Shown here: piece by piece, positions 1 to 8,147 of the stretch
Layout of the letters: every line of letters starts with the position of its first letter
Numbering within the stretch: the stretch's first letter is position 1
Source of the DNA: Lysobacter sp.
GTDB lineage: Bacteria > Pseudomonadota > Gammaproteobacteria > Xanthomonadales > Xanthomonadaceae
Length of the DNA stretch: 64,000 nt
Assembly: GCA_011526085.1 (NCBI GenBank)
Contig: WYBC01000039.1
Coordinates: forward strand, 62,001 to 126,000
Direction: 5' to 3'
The notes under the pieces: generated by a model
Database searches by the model: none
Seen by the model: only the letters and a program-made list of their open reading frames with translations
Told to the model about the DNA's origin: nothing
Translations under genes and position numbers: made by a program

Positions 1-314
1 AATACAAGGAAGCGCAGGCCGTTCTGGAAGACGGCGTGGCCAAGGGCTCGATTCCCGCATCGCAGACGCTGGCCAACGACTATGCGGTGATCGCCCAGAA
101 CTATCTCGCCGAGGACAAGGTGGCCCAGGCCATCGACTTCTACGGCCGCGCGGCCAAGGTGTCCACCAACGGCGAAGCCGCGCTCAATCTGGCCAAGGTG
201 CTGCGCAACGAGAATCGCATCGGCGAGGCCAAGGCGGCCGCTCGCGAGGCCCTTGCCAAAGGCGTCAAGAAGCCGAAGGATGCGAACGACATCCTGGCGC
301 TGCCGGGCAAGTGA
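1..314 (+). CDS. TPR-repeat protein, C-terminal end (5' partial)
   Basis: The frame is already open at base 3 and runs to a TGA at 312-314, so only the last ~103 residues of a longer protein are visible. They form regular paired helices with TPR-like spacing (for example AIDFYGRAAKV, followed by AALNLAKVLRNENRIGEA). This suggests a protein-interaction scaffold, probably periplasmic or envelope-associated. It lies just ahead of tonB and is separated from it by a strong hairpin, so it probably ends its own transcript. A GTG at base 36 could look like a start but has no ribosome site and interrupts the repeat, so the gene begins outside the window. The exact function is not recognisable. Confidence 0.75.
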   Translation, partial: YKEAQAVLEDGVAKGSIPASQTLANDYAVIAQNYLAEDKVAQAIDFYGRAAKVSTNGEAALNLAKVLRNENRIGEAKAAAREALAKGVKKPKDANDILALPGK

Positions 315-321
315 TGCGAAA

Positions 322-349
322 CCGCCCGATACGGTCACGTATCGGGCGG
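322..349 (+). terminator. Hairpin behind the TPR gene
   Basis: There is a perfect 11-bp stem (CCGCCCGATAC / GTATCGGGCGG) with a 6-base loop, 8 bases after the stop codon. It is followed only by CGTTT, so the T run is short. It is most likely a transcription terminator separating the TPR gene from the TonB cluster. Confidence 0.6.
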
Positions 350-366
350 CGTTTCAGGCAGGGGTG

Positions 367-395
367 TTGGTAAGTCCTGCTGCGATTGGTATAAG
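367..395 (+). promoter_or_regulatory. Candidate sigma-70 promoter for tonB cluster
   Basis: TTGGTA at 367-372 and TATAAG at 390-395 are separated by 17 bases, a good housekeeping-type spacing in otherwise GC-rich DNA. Transcription would start near 402, about 150 bases before tonB. I saw no convincing Fur box beside it. Confidence 0.4.
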
Positions 396-551
396 CTTAC
401 AGATTCCCGCGACCGGTTCTCACTACGAGGGCCTGCCGCGGTTCGACCATTCCGGGGTGTCGTGGTTGGGGGTCGGGTTCACTTTCAGGGATTGATCGCG
501 AACGCGATACCGAATCAGCACCACGAGTCCGCTAAACCGAGCCTGCTGCGC

Positions 552-1220
552 ATGACCCAACCGTTGCCGACCCCTGACAAGCGCGACCGCGAAGAACCCG
601 GCCTGAACTGGCCGCGGATCACCGCCATCAGTTTCGCCATCGCGCTGCATATCGCGGCGCTCATGCTGTTGCTGGTGCCGGTCACTCCGCCGGGCGCCGA
701 GCAGGAAGAAGAGCAGAACACCAGCGTCGTCATCATCGAGCCGCCGCCGAAGCCGCCGGAACCGCCGCCGCCGCCGCCGGAGCCGCCGAAGGAAATCAAG
801 CTCACCCCGCAGGAAGTGCCGCGCGAAACGCCGCCGGAACCCCAGCCCGAGCCGCCGCCGGTGATCTTCGACGAACCGTCGCCGATGGCCGAGCCGGCCC
901 CGCCGCCGGTTCCGCCCGCGCCGCCGACCCCGCCCGCGCCGACCGGTCCGCCGCGCAACGACAACGACCTGCGCGCCAGCCTGTGCGTGCGTCCGTCGCT
1001 GGCGCCGCTGCAGCAGGCCGCCAGCCGCGCCGGCGTCGCCGCCGACCTCGCCCTGATGATCACCTACCAGGCCGACGGCACCATCACCAACGTTGACATC
1101 GTGAAGAGCAGCCGCAACCGCGATCTGGACCGCGCCGCACAGACGTGGGCGAAACGCGCCAAGCTGTGCCCGGGTTCCGCCGGCCAGGGTCGTCTGCCGT
1201 TCTCGTTCGCGACCGAATAA
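552..1220 (+). CDS. tonB: TonB energy-transducing protein
   Basis: This is a 222-residue inner-membrane protein that links the ExbB-ExbD proton motor to outer-membrane TonB-dependent receptors. A cytoplasmic N-terminus is followed by one membrane anchor (about residues 22-44). A proline/glutamate-rich rod with runs of PPEPPP and KPPEP spans about residues 56-140 and would cross the periplasm. A compact C-terminal TonB-like domain (about 145-222) ends the protein. I chose the ATG at 552 (MTQPLPT) because the 30 extra codons upstream are not conserved-looking and lie inside the leader. It is followed by exbB and three exbD genes, the usual Xanthomonas-type arrangement. The C-terminal domain has two cysteines (LCVRP, KLCPG), which might pair in the periplasm. 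Confidence 0.9.
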   Translation: MTQPLPTPDKRDREEPGLNWPRITAISFAIALHIAALMLLLVPVTPPGAEQEEEQNTSVVIIEPPPKPPEPPPPPPEPPKEIKLTPQEVPRETPPEPQPEPPPVIFDEPSPMAEPAPPPVPPAPPTPPAPTGPPRNDNDLRASLCVRPSLAPLQQAASRAGVAADLALMITYQADGTITNVDIVKSSRNRDLDRAAQTWAKRAKLCPGSAGQGRLPFSFATE

Positions 1221-1340
1221 GTCAAAGCGTCATCCCGATTCAGCAAAACCCGCTTCTGCAATTCAGCTTCTGCAAATCCGTTCCATCCCGCTCCACGTAC
1301 CCTTCGTTAGATCCTTCCACACACAAGAAAGGTAAGCGTC

Positions 1341-2105
1341 ATGCTGCAGGAAACCACCACCGCCGCAACCGGGGGCAACGCCGCCGCTCTGAAGCAGATG
1401 GGCGTCGACCATCTGGCGCGCGAAATGCTCGGCAACCCGGGCGACTACGTCGTCCAGCTCGTGGTTGCCGCCACCCTGGTCATCATGTCCGCGATGTCCT
1501 GGTACTGGATCGTGGTCAACTTCATCAAGAACTCCAACCTCCGTCGCCGTGGCGATTCCGTCACGCAGACGTTCTGGGAAACCCCGAACGCGCAGGACGC
1601 GATCCGCTTCATGGAAGAGCAGCCCAAGAGCGAGCCCTTCTCGAAGATCGCCCTCGACGCCGCCCAGGCCGCCGCGCATCACCAGCGCCATGAAGGCTCG
1701 CGTCTGGTCGAATCGCTGAACCGTTCCGAGTTCGTCGACCGCGCGCTGCGCCAGGGCGTCATCCGCGAATCGATGGGCCTGGAAAGCGGCCTCACCGTGC
1801 TCGCCACCGTCGGTTCGACCGCGCCGTTCGTCGGCCTGCTCGGCACCGTGTGGGGCATCTACGGCGCCCTCATCAAGATCGGTGCGACCGGCCAGGCGTC
1901 GATCGACGCCGTCGCAGGCCCGGTGGGTGAAGCGCTGATCATGACCGCCGTCGGTCTGTTCGTCGCCATCCCGGCGGTGCTCGCGTACAACTTCTTCGTG
2001 CGCCTGAACCGCATCACGAACAACAAGTTCGACACCTTCGCCCACGATCTGCACGACTTCTTCGCGACCGGCGCCCGCGTCGGCGAAGTCGCCGGCAAGC
2101 GCTGA
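1341..2105 (+). CDS. exbB: ExbB, MotA/TolQ/ExbB proton channel
   Basis: This 254-residue inner-membrane protein forms the pentameric channel of the TonB motor. Three hydrophobic stretches are visible at about 36-60, 150-182 and 195-222. The hallmark GLLGTVWGIYGAL segment sits in the second and GEALIMTAVGLFVAIPAV in the third. The cytoplasmic loop between the first two segments is rich in charged residues, as in the family. The start at 1341 has an AAGAAAGG-type ribosome site. It is 120 bases after tonB and 38 bases before the first exbD, consistent with one operon. Confidence 0.93.
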   Translation: MLQETTTAATGGNAAALKQMGVDHLAREMLGNPGDYVVQLVVAATLVIMSAMSWYWIVVNFIKNSNLRRRGDSVTQTFWETPNAQDAIRFMEEQPKSEPFSKIALDAAQAAAHHQRHEGSRLVESLNRSEFVDRALRQGVIRESMGLESGLTVLATVGSTAPFVGLLGTVWGIYGALIKIGATGQASIDAVAGPVGEALIMTAVGLFVAIPAVLAYNFFVRLNRITNNKFDTFAHDLHDFFATGARVGEVAGKR

Positions 2106-2143
2106 TCCGCACGCCCAGATCGAACACCTGACGGAGCACAGTC

Positions 2144-2566
2144 ATGGCCTTCAGTACCGGCAACGACAGCGGCGGCCCGATGTCCGAAATCAACGTCACG
2201 CCCCTCGTGGACGTGATGTTGGTGCTGCTGATCATCTTCATGATCACGGCACCGCTGATGTCGCACAAAACCAAGGTCGAACTGCCCGAAGCCAACTACG
2301 ACAAGCGGGAAGAAAAACCGCTCCAGGCGACCCCGATCACGATCGCGGTCACCGAGGAAGGCAAGTACTTCTACAACGACGAGCCGGTCACCCTCGACCT
2401 GCTCGGCAGCCGCTTCTCGACCCAGGCGCAGATGACTCCGCAGCCGCAGGTCAACGTCCGCGGCGACAAGGCCACGCCTTATCGCTACGTGAAACAGGCG
2501 GTCGATCTCGCCCAGGCCAACGGCATGCGCAAGGTCGGTTTCGTGGCCACCCGCGAACGCAACTGA
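2144..2566 (+). CDS. exbD: ExbD, biopolymer transport protein (copy 1)
   Basis: This 140-residue partner of ExbB has the standard layout: a short cytoplasmic tail ending [20 protein letters not shown], with the proton-carrying aspartate in the membrane segment (PLVDVML). A periplasmic domain with the ExbD/TolR fold follows, ending in a KQAVDLAQANGMRKVGFV-type strand. A GGAG ribosome site precedes the ATG. This is the first of three exbD paralogues in a row. All three keep the essential aspartate, so all look functional. Confidence 0.92.
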   Translation: MAFSTGNDSGGPMSEINVTPLVDVMLVLLIIFMITAPLMSHKTKVELPEANYDKREEKPLQATPITIAVTEEGKYFYNDEPVTLDLLGSRFSTQAQMTPQPQVNVRGDKATPYRYVKQAVDLAQANGMRKVGFVATRERN

Positions 2567-2592
2567 CGCGCATCGACGAGAGAGATTGAACC

Positions 2593-3003
2593 ATGGCATT
2601 CGCTTCCAACTCCGGTTCGGGCCCGATGGCCGACATCAACGTCACGCCGCTGGTCGACGTGATGCTGGTGCTGCTGATCATCTTCATGGTGACCGCGCCG
2701 ATCCTGTCCTATCCGATCGACATCGATCTGCCGCAGCCCAACCGTCAGCCGCCGCCGGATACGGAACCGCCGCCGCCGATCAAGCTTCGCATCGATGCCG
2801 CCGGTGCCGTGTACTGGAACGACAGCACCACGCCGATCTCCGCCCTGCGCAGCATGATGCAGGCCGAAGTCGAGCGCGATCCGAACAACCAGCCCACGCT
2901 CGAAATCGACATGAACGAGGATGCGCGTTATGAAATCCTCGCCAAGGTCCTGGCTTCTGCCAAGGACTCGGACATGAAGAAGATCGGCTTCGTCAAGAAT
3001 TAA
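2593..3003 (+). CDS. exbD: ExbD, biopolymer transport protein (copy 2)
   Basis: This 136-residue ExbD/TolR protein has the same N-terminal module ([20 protein letters not shown]) and the conserved membrane aspartate. Its periplasmic domain differs from copy 1 in an insert rich in proline ([16 protein letters not shown]). It starts 26 bases after copy 1, and a terminator follows its stop. In Xanthomonas one of two ExbD proteins is needed only for special substrates, so copies 1 and 2 may serve different receptors; that is inference from a related genus. Confidence 0.92.
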   Translation: MAFASNSGSGPMADINVTPLVDVMLVLLIIFMVTAPILSYPIDIDLPQPNRQPPPDTEPPPPIKLRIDAAGAVYWNDSTTPISALRSMMQAEVERDPNNQPTLEIDMNEDARYEILAKVLASAKDSDMKKIGFVKN

Positions 3004-3070
3004 CCGCACCATCGGCCGAAGGCGGACCTGCAGCCCGCCTCCGCGCCTCCAACCGCTTGCCTCTTTTCGA

Positions 3071-3097
3071 CGCCGCCCCACGGGGCGGCGTTTTTTT
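3071..3097 (+). terminator. Rho-independent terminator after exbD copy 2
   Basis: A nine-base GC stem (CGCCGCCCC / GGGGCGGCG) has a very tight loop and is followed directly by seven T residues at 3091-3097. This is a textbook intrinsic terminator. It means the third exbD at 3188 probably depends on its own promoter or on read-through. Confidence 0.88.
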
Positions 3098-3187
3098 GTG
3101 GCCATTCGGAGATCCGGCCGGGGGCTTGCCGACGCCGCGGGGACAGGCATAAGGTGAAGCCGTCACCCACACCGGAGAAGCGTCGCC

Positions 3188-3586
3188 ATGGCTTTCGCCC
3201 AAGCACAGACCCGGCAGGACAGCCTTTCGCAGATCAATATCACCCCGCTGGTGGATGTGATGCTGGTGATGTTGGTGATCTTCATGATCGCGGCACCGGT
3301 CTTCAGCCGGCCGATCCCGCTGGACATCGGCCGGGGCGGAACGCCGTTGAAAAATCCCCCCGCGCCGCTCGAACTGCGGATCGCGGCGTCCGGGGAACTC
3401 TTCCTCGGCGGTCAGCCGATGCCGATGTCGGCTTTGCCGTCGGTGTTCTCGGCCGAACTCGAACGTGCCGGCGGCCAGCCGCCGATCCTCAGCATCGACG
3501 CCAATGGCGACGCCGATTACCAGACCGTCGCCAAGGTGCTGGCCGCCGCGCAGAACGCCGGCCTCACCAACATCCGCTTCGAATAA
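3188..3586 (+). CDS. exbD: ExbD-family protein (copy 3)
   Basis: This 132-residue third ExbD/TolR paralogue has the motif [22 protein letters not shown] with the conserved aspartate, then a periplasmic domain. It is more diverged than copies 1 and 2 and has a leading cytoplasmic tail (AQAQTRQDSLSQ). A GGAGA ribosome site sits 8-12 bases ahead of the ATG. It lies beyond a strong terminator, so it may be expressed separately from tonB-exbB-exbD-exbD. It could serve a TolQR-like or substrate-specific role. Confidence 0.88.
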   Translation: MAFAQAQTRQDSLSQINITPLVDVMLVMLVIFMIAAPVFSRPIPLDIGRGGTPLKNPPAPLELRIAASGELFLGGQPMPMSALPSVFSAELERAGGQPPILSIDANGDADYQTVAKVLAAAQNAGLTNIRFE

Positions 3587-3606
3587 GACATCGCGCTCGA
3601 ATGTGC

Positions 3607-3629
3607 GCGGGCGGCGACTCGCCGCCCGC
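3607..3629. terminator. GC hairpin between convergent exbD and pdxJ
   Basis: The inverted repeat GCGGGCGGCGA / TCGCCGCCCGC is separated by one base and lies exactly between two converging stop codons. There is no T run on either strand, so it is only terminator-like. Confidence 0.4.
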
Positions 3630-3634
3630 AGCAC

Positions 3635-4384
3635 TCAACGCCCGTCGAGAATGGCGAGATACGCCTTGACGGTGGCGTCGAGCCCGGCATACAGGGCTTC
3701 GCCGATCAGCGCATGGCCGATCGAGACTTCGAGTACGCCCGGGACGTCGCGCAGGAATCGACCCAGATTGGCCTGGCTCAGGTCGTGGCCGGCATTCACG
3801 CCCATCCCGTGCGCGGCCGCGGCGCGTGCGGTCTCCGCGAACTGGGTGAGTGGCGCGTCCGGCGTTCCCGATGCGAAGGCTTCGGCGTAGGGACCGGTGT
3901 AGAGCTCGATGCGATCGGCGCCGCTGGCGGCCGCGGCCGACAGGTCCGCGCCGGCGTCGGCGAACAGGCTCACCCGGCATCCGAGCGCCTGCAATGCCGC
4001 GACCTGGCCGCGCAGCGCATCGCGCTCGCGGGCGAAATCGAAACCGTGGTCGGAGGTGAGCTGGCCGTCGCCATCGGGGACCAGGGTCGCTTGGGCGGGC
4101 CGCGCCTCCGCGCAGAGCGCTTGGAAGCCGGGATAACCGTCGCGGGGCGGCGCGAACGGATTGCCTTCGAGATTGAATTCGACCCCGTAGCCGCGCGTCA
4201 GCTCGGCGAGTGCGAACACATCGTCGGTGCGGATATGGCGCGCATCCGGTCGTGGATGCACGGTGATGCCGTGGGCGCCGGCGTCGAGACAGGCGCGGGC
4301 GGCGGTCACCACGTCGGGATCGCGTCCGCCGCGCGAATTGCGCAGGACCGCGATCTTGTTGACGTTGACGCTGAGAACGGTCAA
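3635..4384 (-). CDS. pdxJ: Pyridoxine 5'-phosphate synthase
   Basis: This 249-residue cytosolic enzyme condenses 1-deoxy-D-xylulose 5-phosphate with aminoacetone phosphate to form pyridoxine 5'-phosphate, the last ring-forming step of the DXP-dependent vitamin B6 pathway. The N-terminal signature [17 protein letters not shown] and the phosphate-binding segment [14 protein letters not shown] match the family, as does the C-terminal [16 protein letters not shown]. The length is typical. The best start is a TTG at 4384 that gives the family's usual N-terminus ([10 protein letters not shown]); no ATG is available there. It lies 17 bases downstream of a small membrane-protein gene on the same strand and may share its transcript. 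Confidence 0.93.
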   Translation of the reverse strand: MTVLSVNVNKIAVLRNSRGGRDPDVVTAARACLDAGAHGITVHPRPDARHIRTDDVFALAELTRGYGVEFNLEGNPFAPPRDGYPGFQALCAEARPAQATLVPDGDGQLTSDHGFDFARERDALRGQVAALQALGCRVSLFADAGADLSAAAASGADRIELYTGPYAEAFASGTPDAPLTQFAETARAAAAHGMGVNAGHDLSQANLGRFLRDVPGVLEVSIGHALIGEALYAGLDATVKAYLAILDGR

Positions 4385-4401
4385 GACGGTGCCGGGACGA
4401 T

Positions 4402-4677
4402 TCAGGACTGCGGCGCGTTCTGGTCGGCCTGCTGACCGTTGCCAGCTTCCGCGCGCTTGGCCTCGGCCTGTTCGCGCAGACGGCGGAGCTCCTGCGGATC
4501 GATCAGCATGGCCTCGCTGCGGGCGCTGTTGTCCACCCGCTGCGCCAGCAGGGACATCACGCTGAACACGGTGAGCCCGAGGGACGCCAGGGCGCAGACC
4601 ACCAGGAGGGCCATCGATGTGGTCGTCAGCGCGACCATCAGCAGGGCGGCGGCGATGAGGAGGAGCAACCAGGGCAT
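4402..4677 (-). CDS. Small two-pass membrane protein, unknown function
   Basis: This 91-residue protein has two adjacent hydrophobic segments in its first half ([17 protein letters not shown] and [23 protein letters not shown]). A charged, alanine/glutamate-rich cytoplasmic tail follows that looks helical ([20 protein letters not shown]). I prefer the ATG at 4677 over a GTG at 4692 because an AAGGA ribosome site sits 7 bases before the ATG. It is immediately upstream of pdxJ on the same strand. I do not recognise a family. Confidence 0.65.
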   Translation of the reverse strand: MPWLLLLIAAALLMVALTTTSMALLVVCALASLGLTVFSVMSLLAQRVDNSARSEAMLIDPQELRRLREQAEAKRAEAGNGQQADQNAPQS

Positions 4678-4822
4678 GAGGGCGTCCTTCACGGGGGACT
4701 GAGGGGCGGGCGTCAGTCTACTCCTGGCGCCCTCGTCGCCGACAGGCCGCCGGGCCGGTCGGCGCCTGCCGTCCGTCGTCCGTGCGTGTCCGACACCGCC
4801 GTCGGCCCGACCGGCGGCCGCC

Positions 4823-6280
4823 CTACAGCAATGGCGACATCAGCCGCGCCAGCGCCTCCGGCAGGCGGGTCCGGAACAGGCGTCGCTGACGGTCGTTGCG
4901 AACCCGCGGGGCGCGGACGAATTCGCCTTCGATCAGCTTCGCCATCCGCGCGCCGAGATCGCGGTCCTGGAACAACATCGCGACCTCGAAGTTCAGGCGG
5001 AAGCTGCGGTGATCGAAATTCGAGCTGCCGACGATCGTCGAGGCGTCGTCCACCAGCAGCGCCTTCGTATGCAGCATCCGTGGCCCGTACTCGTAGATCT
5101 TCACGCCCGCGGCCAGCAGATCGTCGTAGTACGAGCGCGCGGCCAGCGTCACCAGCTTCGAATCGCTCATCCGCGGCACCATCAATCGCACGTCCAACCC
5201 GCCGAGCGCGGCCGAGGTCAGCGCCATCATCGCCGCCTCGCCCGGCACGAAGTAGGGCGTGACCAGCCACACGCGTTCGCGCGCCGCGTGGATCAGGCCG
5301 ACCTGCAGACGATGGATCGCTTCCCAGGAGGAATCCGGGCCGGAGGTGAGCACCTGCGCAGAAATCGCGCCGCTTTCCGGCGCGGGCAAAGTGCGTGCGA
5401 TCTCGGAGATGAAGCTGCGATCGCCGGTGGCGTAGACCCAGTCTTCGGCGAACACCAATTGCAGCGCGCGCACCGCATCGCCTTCGATGCGCAGGTGCAG
5501 ATCGCGATAGGCGTCCGCGCGGACGCGTTCGTTCTCGTCGTCGGTGACATTGATGCCGCCGGTGTAGCCGATGCGGCTGTCGATCACCGCGATCTTGCGA
5601 TGCGTGCGCAGGTTGAGCCACGGTCGCCACCAGAATCGCCAGAAGCGCGTGGGATGGAACCATGCCACCTCGCCGCCGGCGTCGACCAGCGGCGCGAGGA
5701 AGCCGCGGGTGCAGGCGCCGGAACCGATCGCGTCCAGCAGCAGCCGCACCTTGACCCCGCGCTTCACGCAGGCCACCAGCGCATCGCGCAGCGCCGCGCC
5801 GCTCTGGTCGGGCGTGTAGATGTAGTACTCCAGATGCACCTGATGCCGGGCGCGACCGATGTCCTCGATCAGCGCGTCGTATTTCGCCGCGCCATCCACC
5901 AGCAGGCGCACGTCGCGGGCGGTGCCCGGCGGCAGCCCGGTCGCGCCCTGCGCCAGCCGGGCCAGCTCCTGCGCTTCCGGTGAACTCGCGGCGGGGCACA
6001 GACCGCCTTCGATCACGTCGCGCTCCAGCCGGCTGCGCGCGCGGCGCAGCCGCTGGCGCTGGATCTTCTGCGGGCCCAGCAGGTGATAGATCAGAAAACC
6101 GACGTAGGGCAGCAGCGCGAGGCCGAGCAGCCAGCTCAGCGTCGCCACCGGCTCGCGCTTCTGCAGCACGATCCAGCCGCCCAGCACGATCATGTAGACG
6201 ACCCAGCCGATGAACAGCGCCAGCCCGAGCCACGGACCGAATCCGGGAATGCCGTCGATCCAGTCCCACATTGCGAACAT
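4823..6280 (-). CDS. cls: Cardiolipin synthase (phospholipase D family)
   Basis: This 485-residue inner-membrane enzyme joins two phosphatidylglycerol molecules into cardiolipin. Two N-terminal membrane helices (about residues 10-35 and 45-65) are followed by two PLD domains. Both HKD motifs are intact: HRKIAVID near residue 228 and HTKALLVDD near residue 402, each followed by the usual glycine/serine-asparagine segment (GYTGG, GSSNFDHRS). The ATG at 6280 has a GGAGGT ribosome site 6 bases upstream, which decides against the far upstream starts in the same open frame. It is divergent from the radical SAM gene, with only 51 bases between the starts. Confidence 0.93.
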   Translation of the reverse strand: MFAMWDWIDGIPGFGPWLGLALFIGWVVYMIVLGGWIVLQKREPVATLSWLLGLALLPYVGFLIYHLLGPQKIQRQRLRRARSRLERDVIEGGLCPAASSPEAQELARLAQGATGLPPGTARDVRLLVDGAAKYDALIEDIGRARHQVHLEYYIYTPDQSGAALRDALVACVKRGVKVRLLLDAIGSGACTRGFLAPLVDAGGEVAWFHPTRFWRFWWRPWLNLRTHRKIAVIDSRIGYTGGINVTDDENERVRADAYRDLHLRIEGDAVRALQLVFAEDWVYATGDRSFISEIARTLPAPESGAISAQVLTSGPDSSWEAIHRLQVGLIHAARERVWLVTPYFVPGEAAMMALTSAALGGLDVRLMVPRMSDSKLVTLAARSYYDDLLAAGVKIYEYGPRMLHTKALLVDDASTIVGSSNFDHRSFRLNFEVAMLFQDRDLGARMAKLIEGEFVRAPRVRNDRQRRLFRTRLPEALARLMSPLL

Positions 6281-6331
6281 CCGGAGACCTCCGTCGCAGC
6301 GATTGCGACCCGTGCGCGTTAGCCTAACCGG

Positions 6332-7471
6332 ATGGCACACCGCGGCAAAGTCGACGAGGCGACGCACAACCTGGTGCGCAGCGGTCCGATCAAGGGACGC
6401 GGGGCGGCCTCGTACGTGCGCGGACGATTCGAAAAGACCGTGGCCGAAGCCGAGGACGACGGTTGGGGTTCGGTCTACGCGGACGATGACGACTCCACCG
6501 GTACCGCGCAGGCGAAATTGCCCACGCAGGTCACCGAAGAGCGTGCGCGCAGCATCGTCAGCCGCAACGATTCGCCGGACATCCCCTTCAGCCAATCGCT
6601 GAACCCCTATCGCGGCTGCGAGCACGGTTGCGTCTATTGCTTCGCACGCCCGTCGCACGCGTATCTCGACCTTTCGCCCGGCCTCGACTTCGAGACGAAG
6701 CTGTACGCCAAGACCAACGCCGCGGAACTGCTGCGCAGGGAATTCGCGCGCAAGGGGTATCGCTGCTCGCCGATCTCGCTCGGCATCAACACCGATGCCT
6801 ATCAGCCGATCGAACGCCGCTGGCGCATCACCCGCCAGCTGCTGGAAGTGTTCGCGGAACATCGGCATCCGGTGAGCCTGATCACCAAGAGTGCGCTGAT
6901 CCAGCGCGACCTCGATCTGCTCGCACCGATGGCGCGCGACGGCCTGGTGACGGTCTACGTGTCGATCACCTCGCTCGACAACAGGCTCTCGTCGAAGCTC
7001 GAGCCGCGCGCCGCGGCGCCGCACACCCGGTTGAAAACGGTGCAGGCGCTGCACGAGGCGGGCGTGCCGGTGGGGACGATGGTGGCGCCGGTCATCCCGA
7101 TGATCACCGATGTCGAGATCGAGCGCATCCTCGAAGCCGCATACGAACACGGCGCCCGCGCCGCCGGTTACGTGCTGCTGCGCCTGCCGCACGAGTTGAA
7201 GGAGGTCTGGCGCGAGTGGCTGGCGCTGCACTATCCCGAACGCGCCGCGCACGTGATGAGCCTCGTCCGGCAGATGCGCGGCGGCAAGGACTACGACAGC
7301 GCCTACGGCACGCGCATGCGCGGCGAAGGGCCGTTCGCCGATCTGATCGCGATGCGTTTCGCCAAGGCGTACAGGCGGATCGGATTCGGCCGCCTGCCGC
7401 CGCTGGATGCATCGAAGTTCGTGCCGCCCTCGCCTCGGAGGCCCGCATCGCCGCAGGGCGAATTGTTCTGA
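6332..7471 (+). CDS. PA0069-family radical SAM protein
   Basis: This 379-residue predicted iron-sulfur enzyme has the cluster motif RGCEHGCVYC (Cys96, Cys100, Cys103) in an NPYRGC context typical of the PA0069/Rv2578c/SplB-like group. The segment LGINTDAYQPIER and the C-terminal tail rich in basic residues also fit. The reaction of this family is not established; SplB relatives repair DNA photoproducts, but that does not transfer directly. It starts close to the divergent cardiolipin synthase gene and stands alone on its strand. Confidence 0.85.
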   Translation: MAHRGKVDEATHNLVRSGPIKGRGAASYVRGRFEKTVAEAEDDGWGSVYADDDDSTGTAQAKLPTQVTEERARSIVSRNDSPDIPFSQSLNPYRGCEHGCVYCFARPSHAYLDLSPGLDFETKLYAKTNAAELLRREFARKGYRCSPISLGINTDAYQPIERRWRITRQLLEVFAEHRHPVSLITKSALIQRDLDLLAPMARDGLVTVYVSITSLDNRLSSKLEPRAAAPHTRLKTVQALHEAGVPVGTMVAPVIPMITDVEIERILEAAYEHGARAAGYVLLRLPHELKEVWREWLALHYPERAAHVMSLVRQMRGGKDYDSAYGTRMRGEGPFADLIAMRFAKAYRRIGFGRLPPLDASKFVPPSPRRPASPQGELF

Positions 7472-7618
7472 GCGCCTTGGCTGCCGATCGCAGCGGAGGC
7501 ATTTGACGCACGCGTGGGCCCGGGACGTCGCGGCACGGCCGCCCTGCGGCGGCCGCGCCCCATCACCCGACGGGAGGACGGAAGCCGCGTGTCCGATCCC
7601 GGGAGGCGCGGCCCGCCG

Positions 7619-8014
7619 TCAGTGTCCGATGCGGGTCATTCCATATGCGAATCGCGCGAAGCCCTTGCTGTTGTCGATGTTGATCGTCATCTGGGCCTTG
7701 CCCGGCGCAGTCACCGTGATCCGGATCCTGACATCGTCCGATGAGGTCGAAACGAAGACGTTGTCTTCTGCCTGACGCAGCACGGCATCGCCGTTCATGC
7801 CTTCAGGCTTCACGTCCTTCGGCAGGACGAGTCGCCATTGCTGCTCCGGCAGCTCGACGATGGTTGCGGTCAACGTTTCGCCCGACGGCGCGAAAGCGCC
7901 ATCCAGTTTCCAGTTGCCTTCGAGAATACCTGCCTTGGTCGCCGCCATACCTGCTCCGTTGATGATCGATGCCGCCATGACAATCGAAATGATGAAAAGC
8001 CTGCGCGTGAACAT
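7619..8014 (-). CDS. Small exported protein, unknown function
   Basis: This 131-residue protein has a clear signal peptide (MFTRRLFIISIVMAASI, cleavage near GMAATKA). The mature part is beta-rich, with alternating hydrophobic residues (LTATIVELPEQQWRLVLP, VRIRITVTAPGKAQMTINI). It was probably taken to the periplasm or surface. The ATG at 8014 is chosen because the signal peptide starts there and AGGAG lies just upstream; 47 codons further upstream are implausible. No family recognised. Confidence 0.7.
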   Translation of the reverse strand: MFTRRLFIISIVMAASIINGAGMAATKAGILEGNWKLDGAFAPSGETLTATIVELPEQQWRLVLPKDVKPEGMNGDAVLRQAEDNVFVSTSSDDVRIRITVTAPGKAQMTINIDNSKGFARFAYGMTRIGH

Positions 8015-8147
8015 CCTGATCTCCTGATCCTCTCGCTCTCCACAACCGCACACGATGCGGCGAACCCGATGCATCCCGGGTTCCTGCCGCCCGTACGGTG
8101 CCGGCGAGTATCGCCGATCGCGATCTGAAAAGGAGTGGCCCGACCGA

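Noticed and set aside
7538-7557. GC palindrome CGGCCGCC...GGCGGCCG after the radical SAM gene.
   Set aside because: No T run on either side; common in such GC-rich DNA, so not called a terminator.
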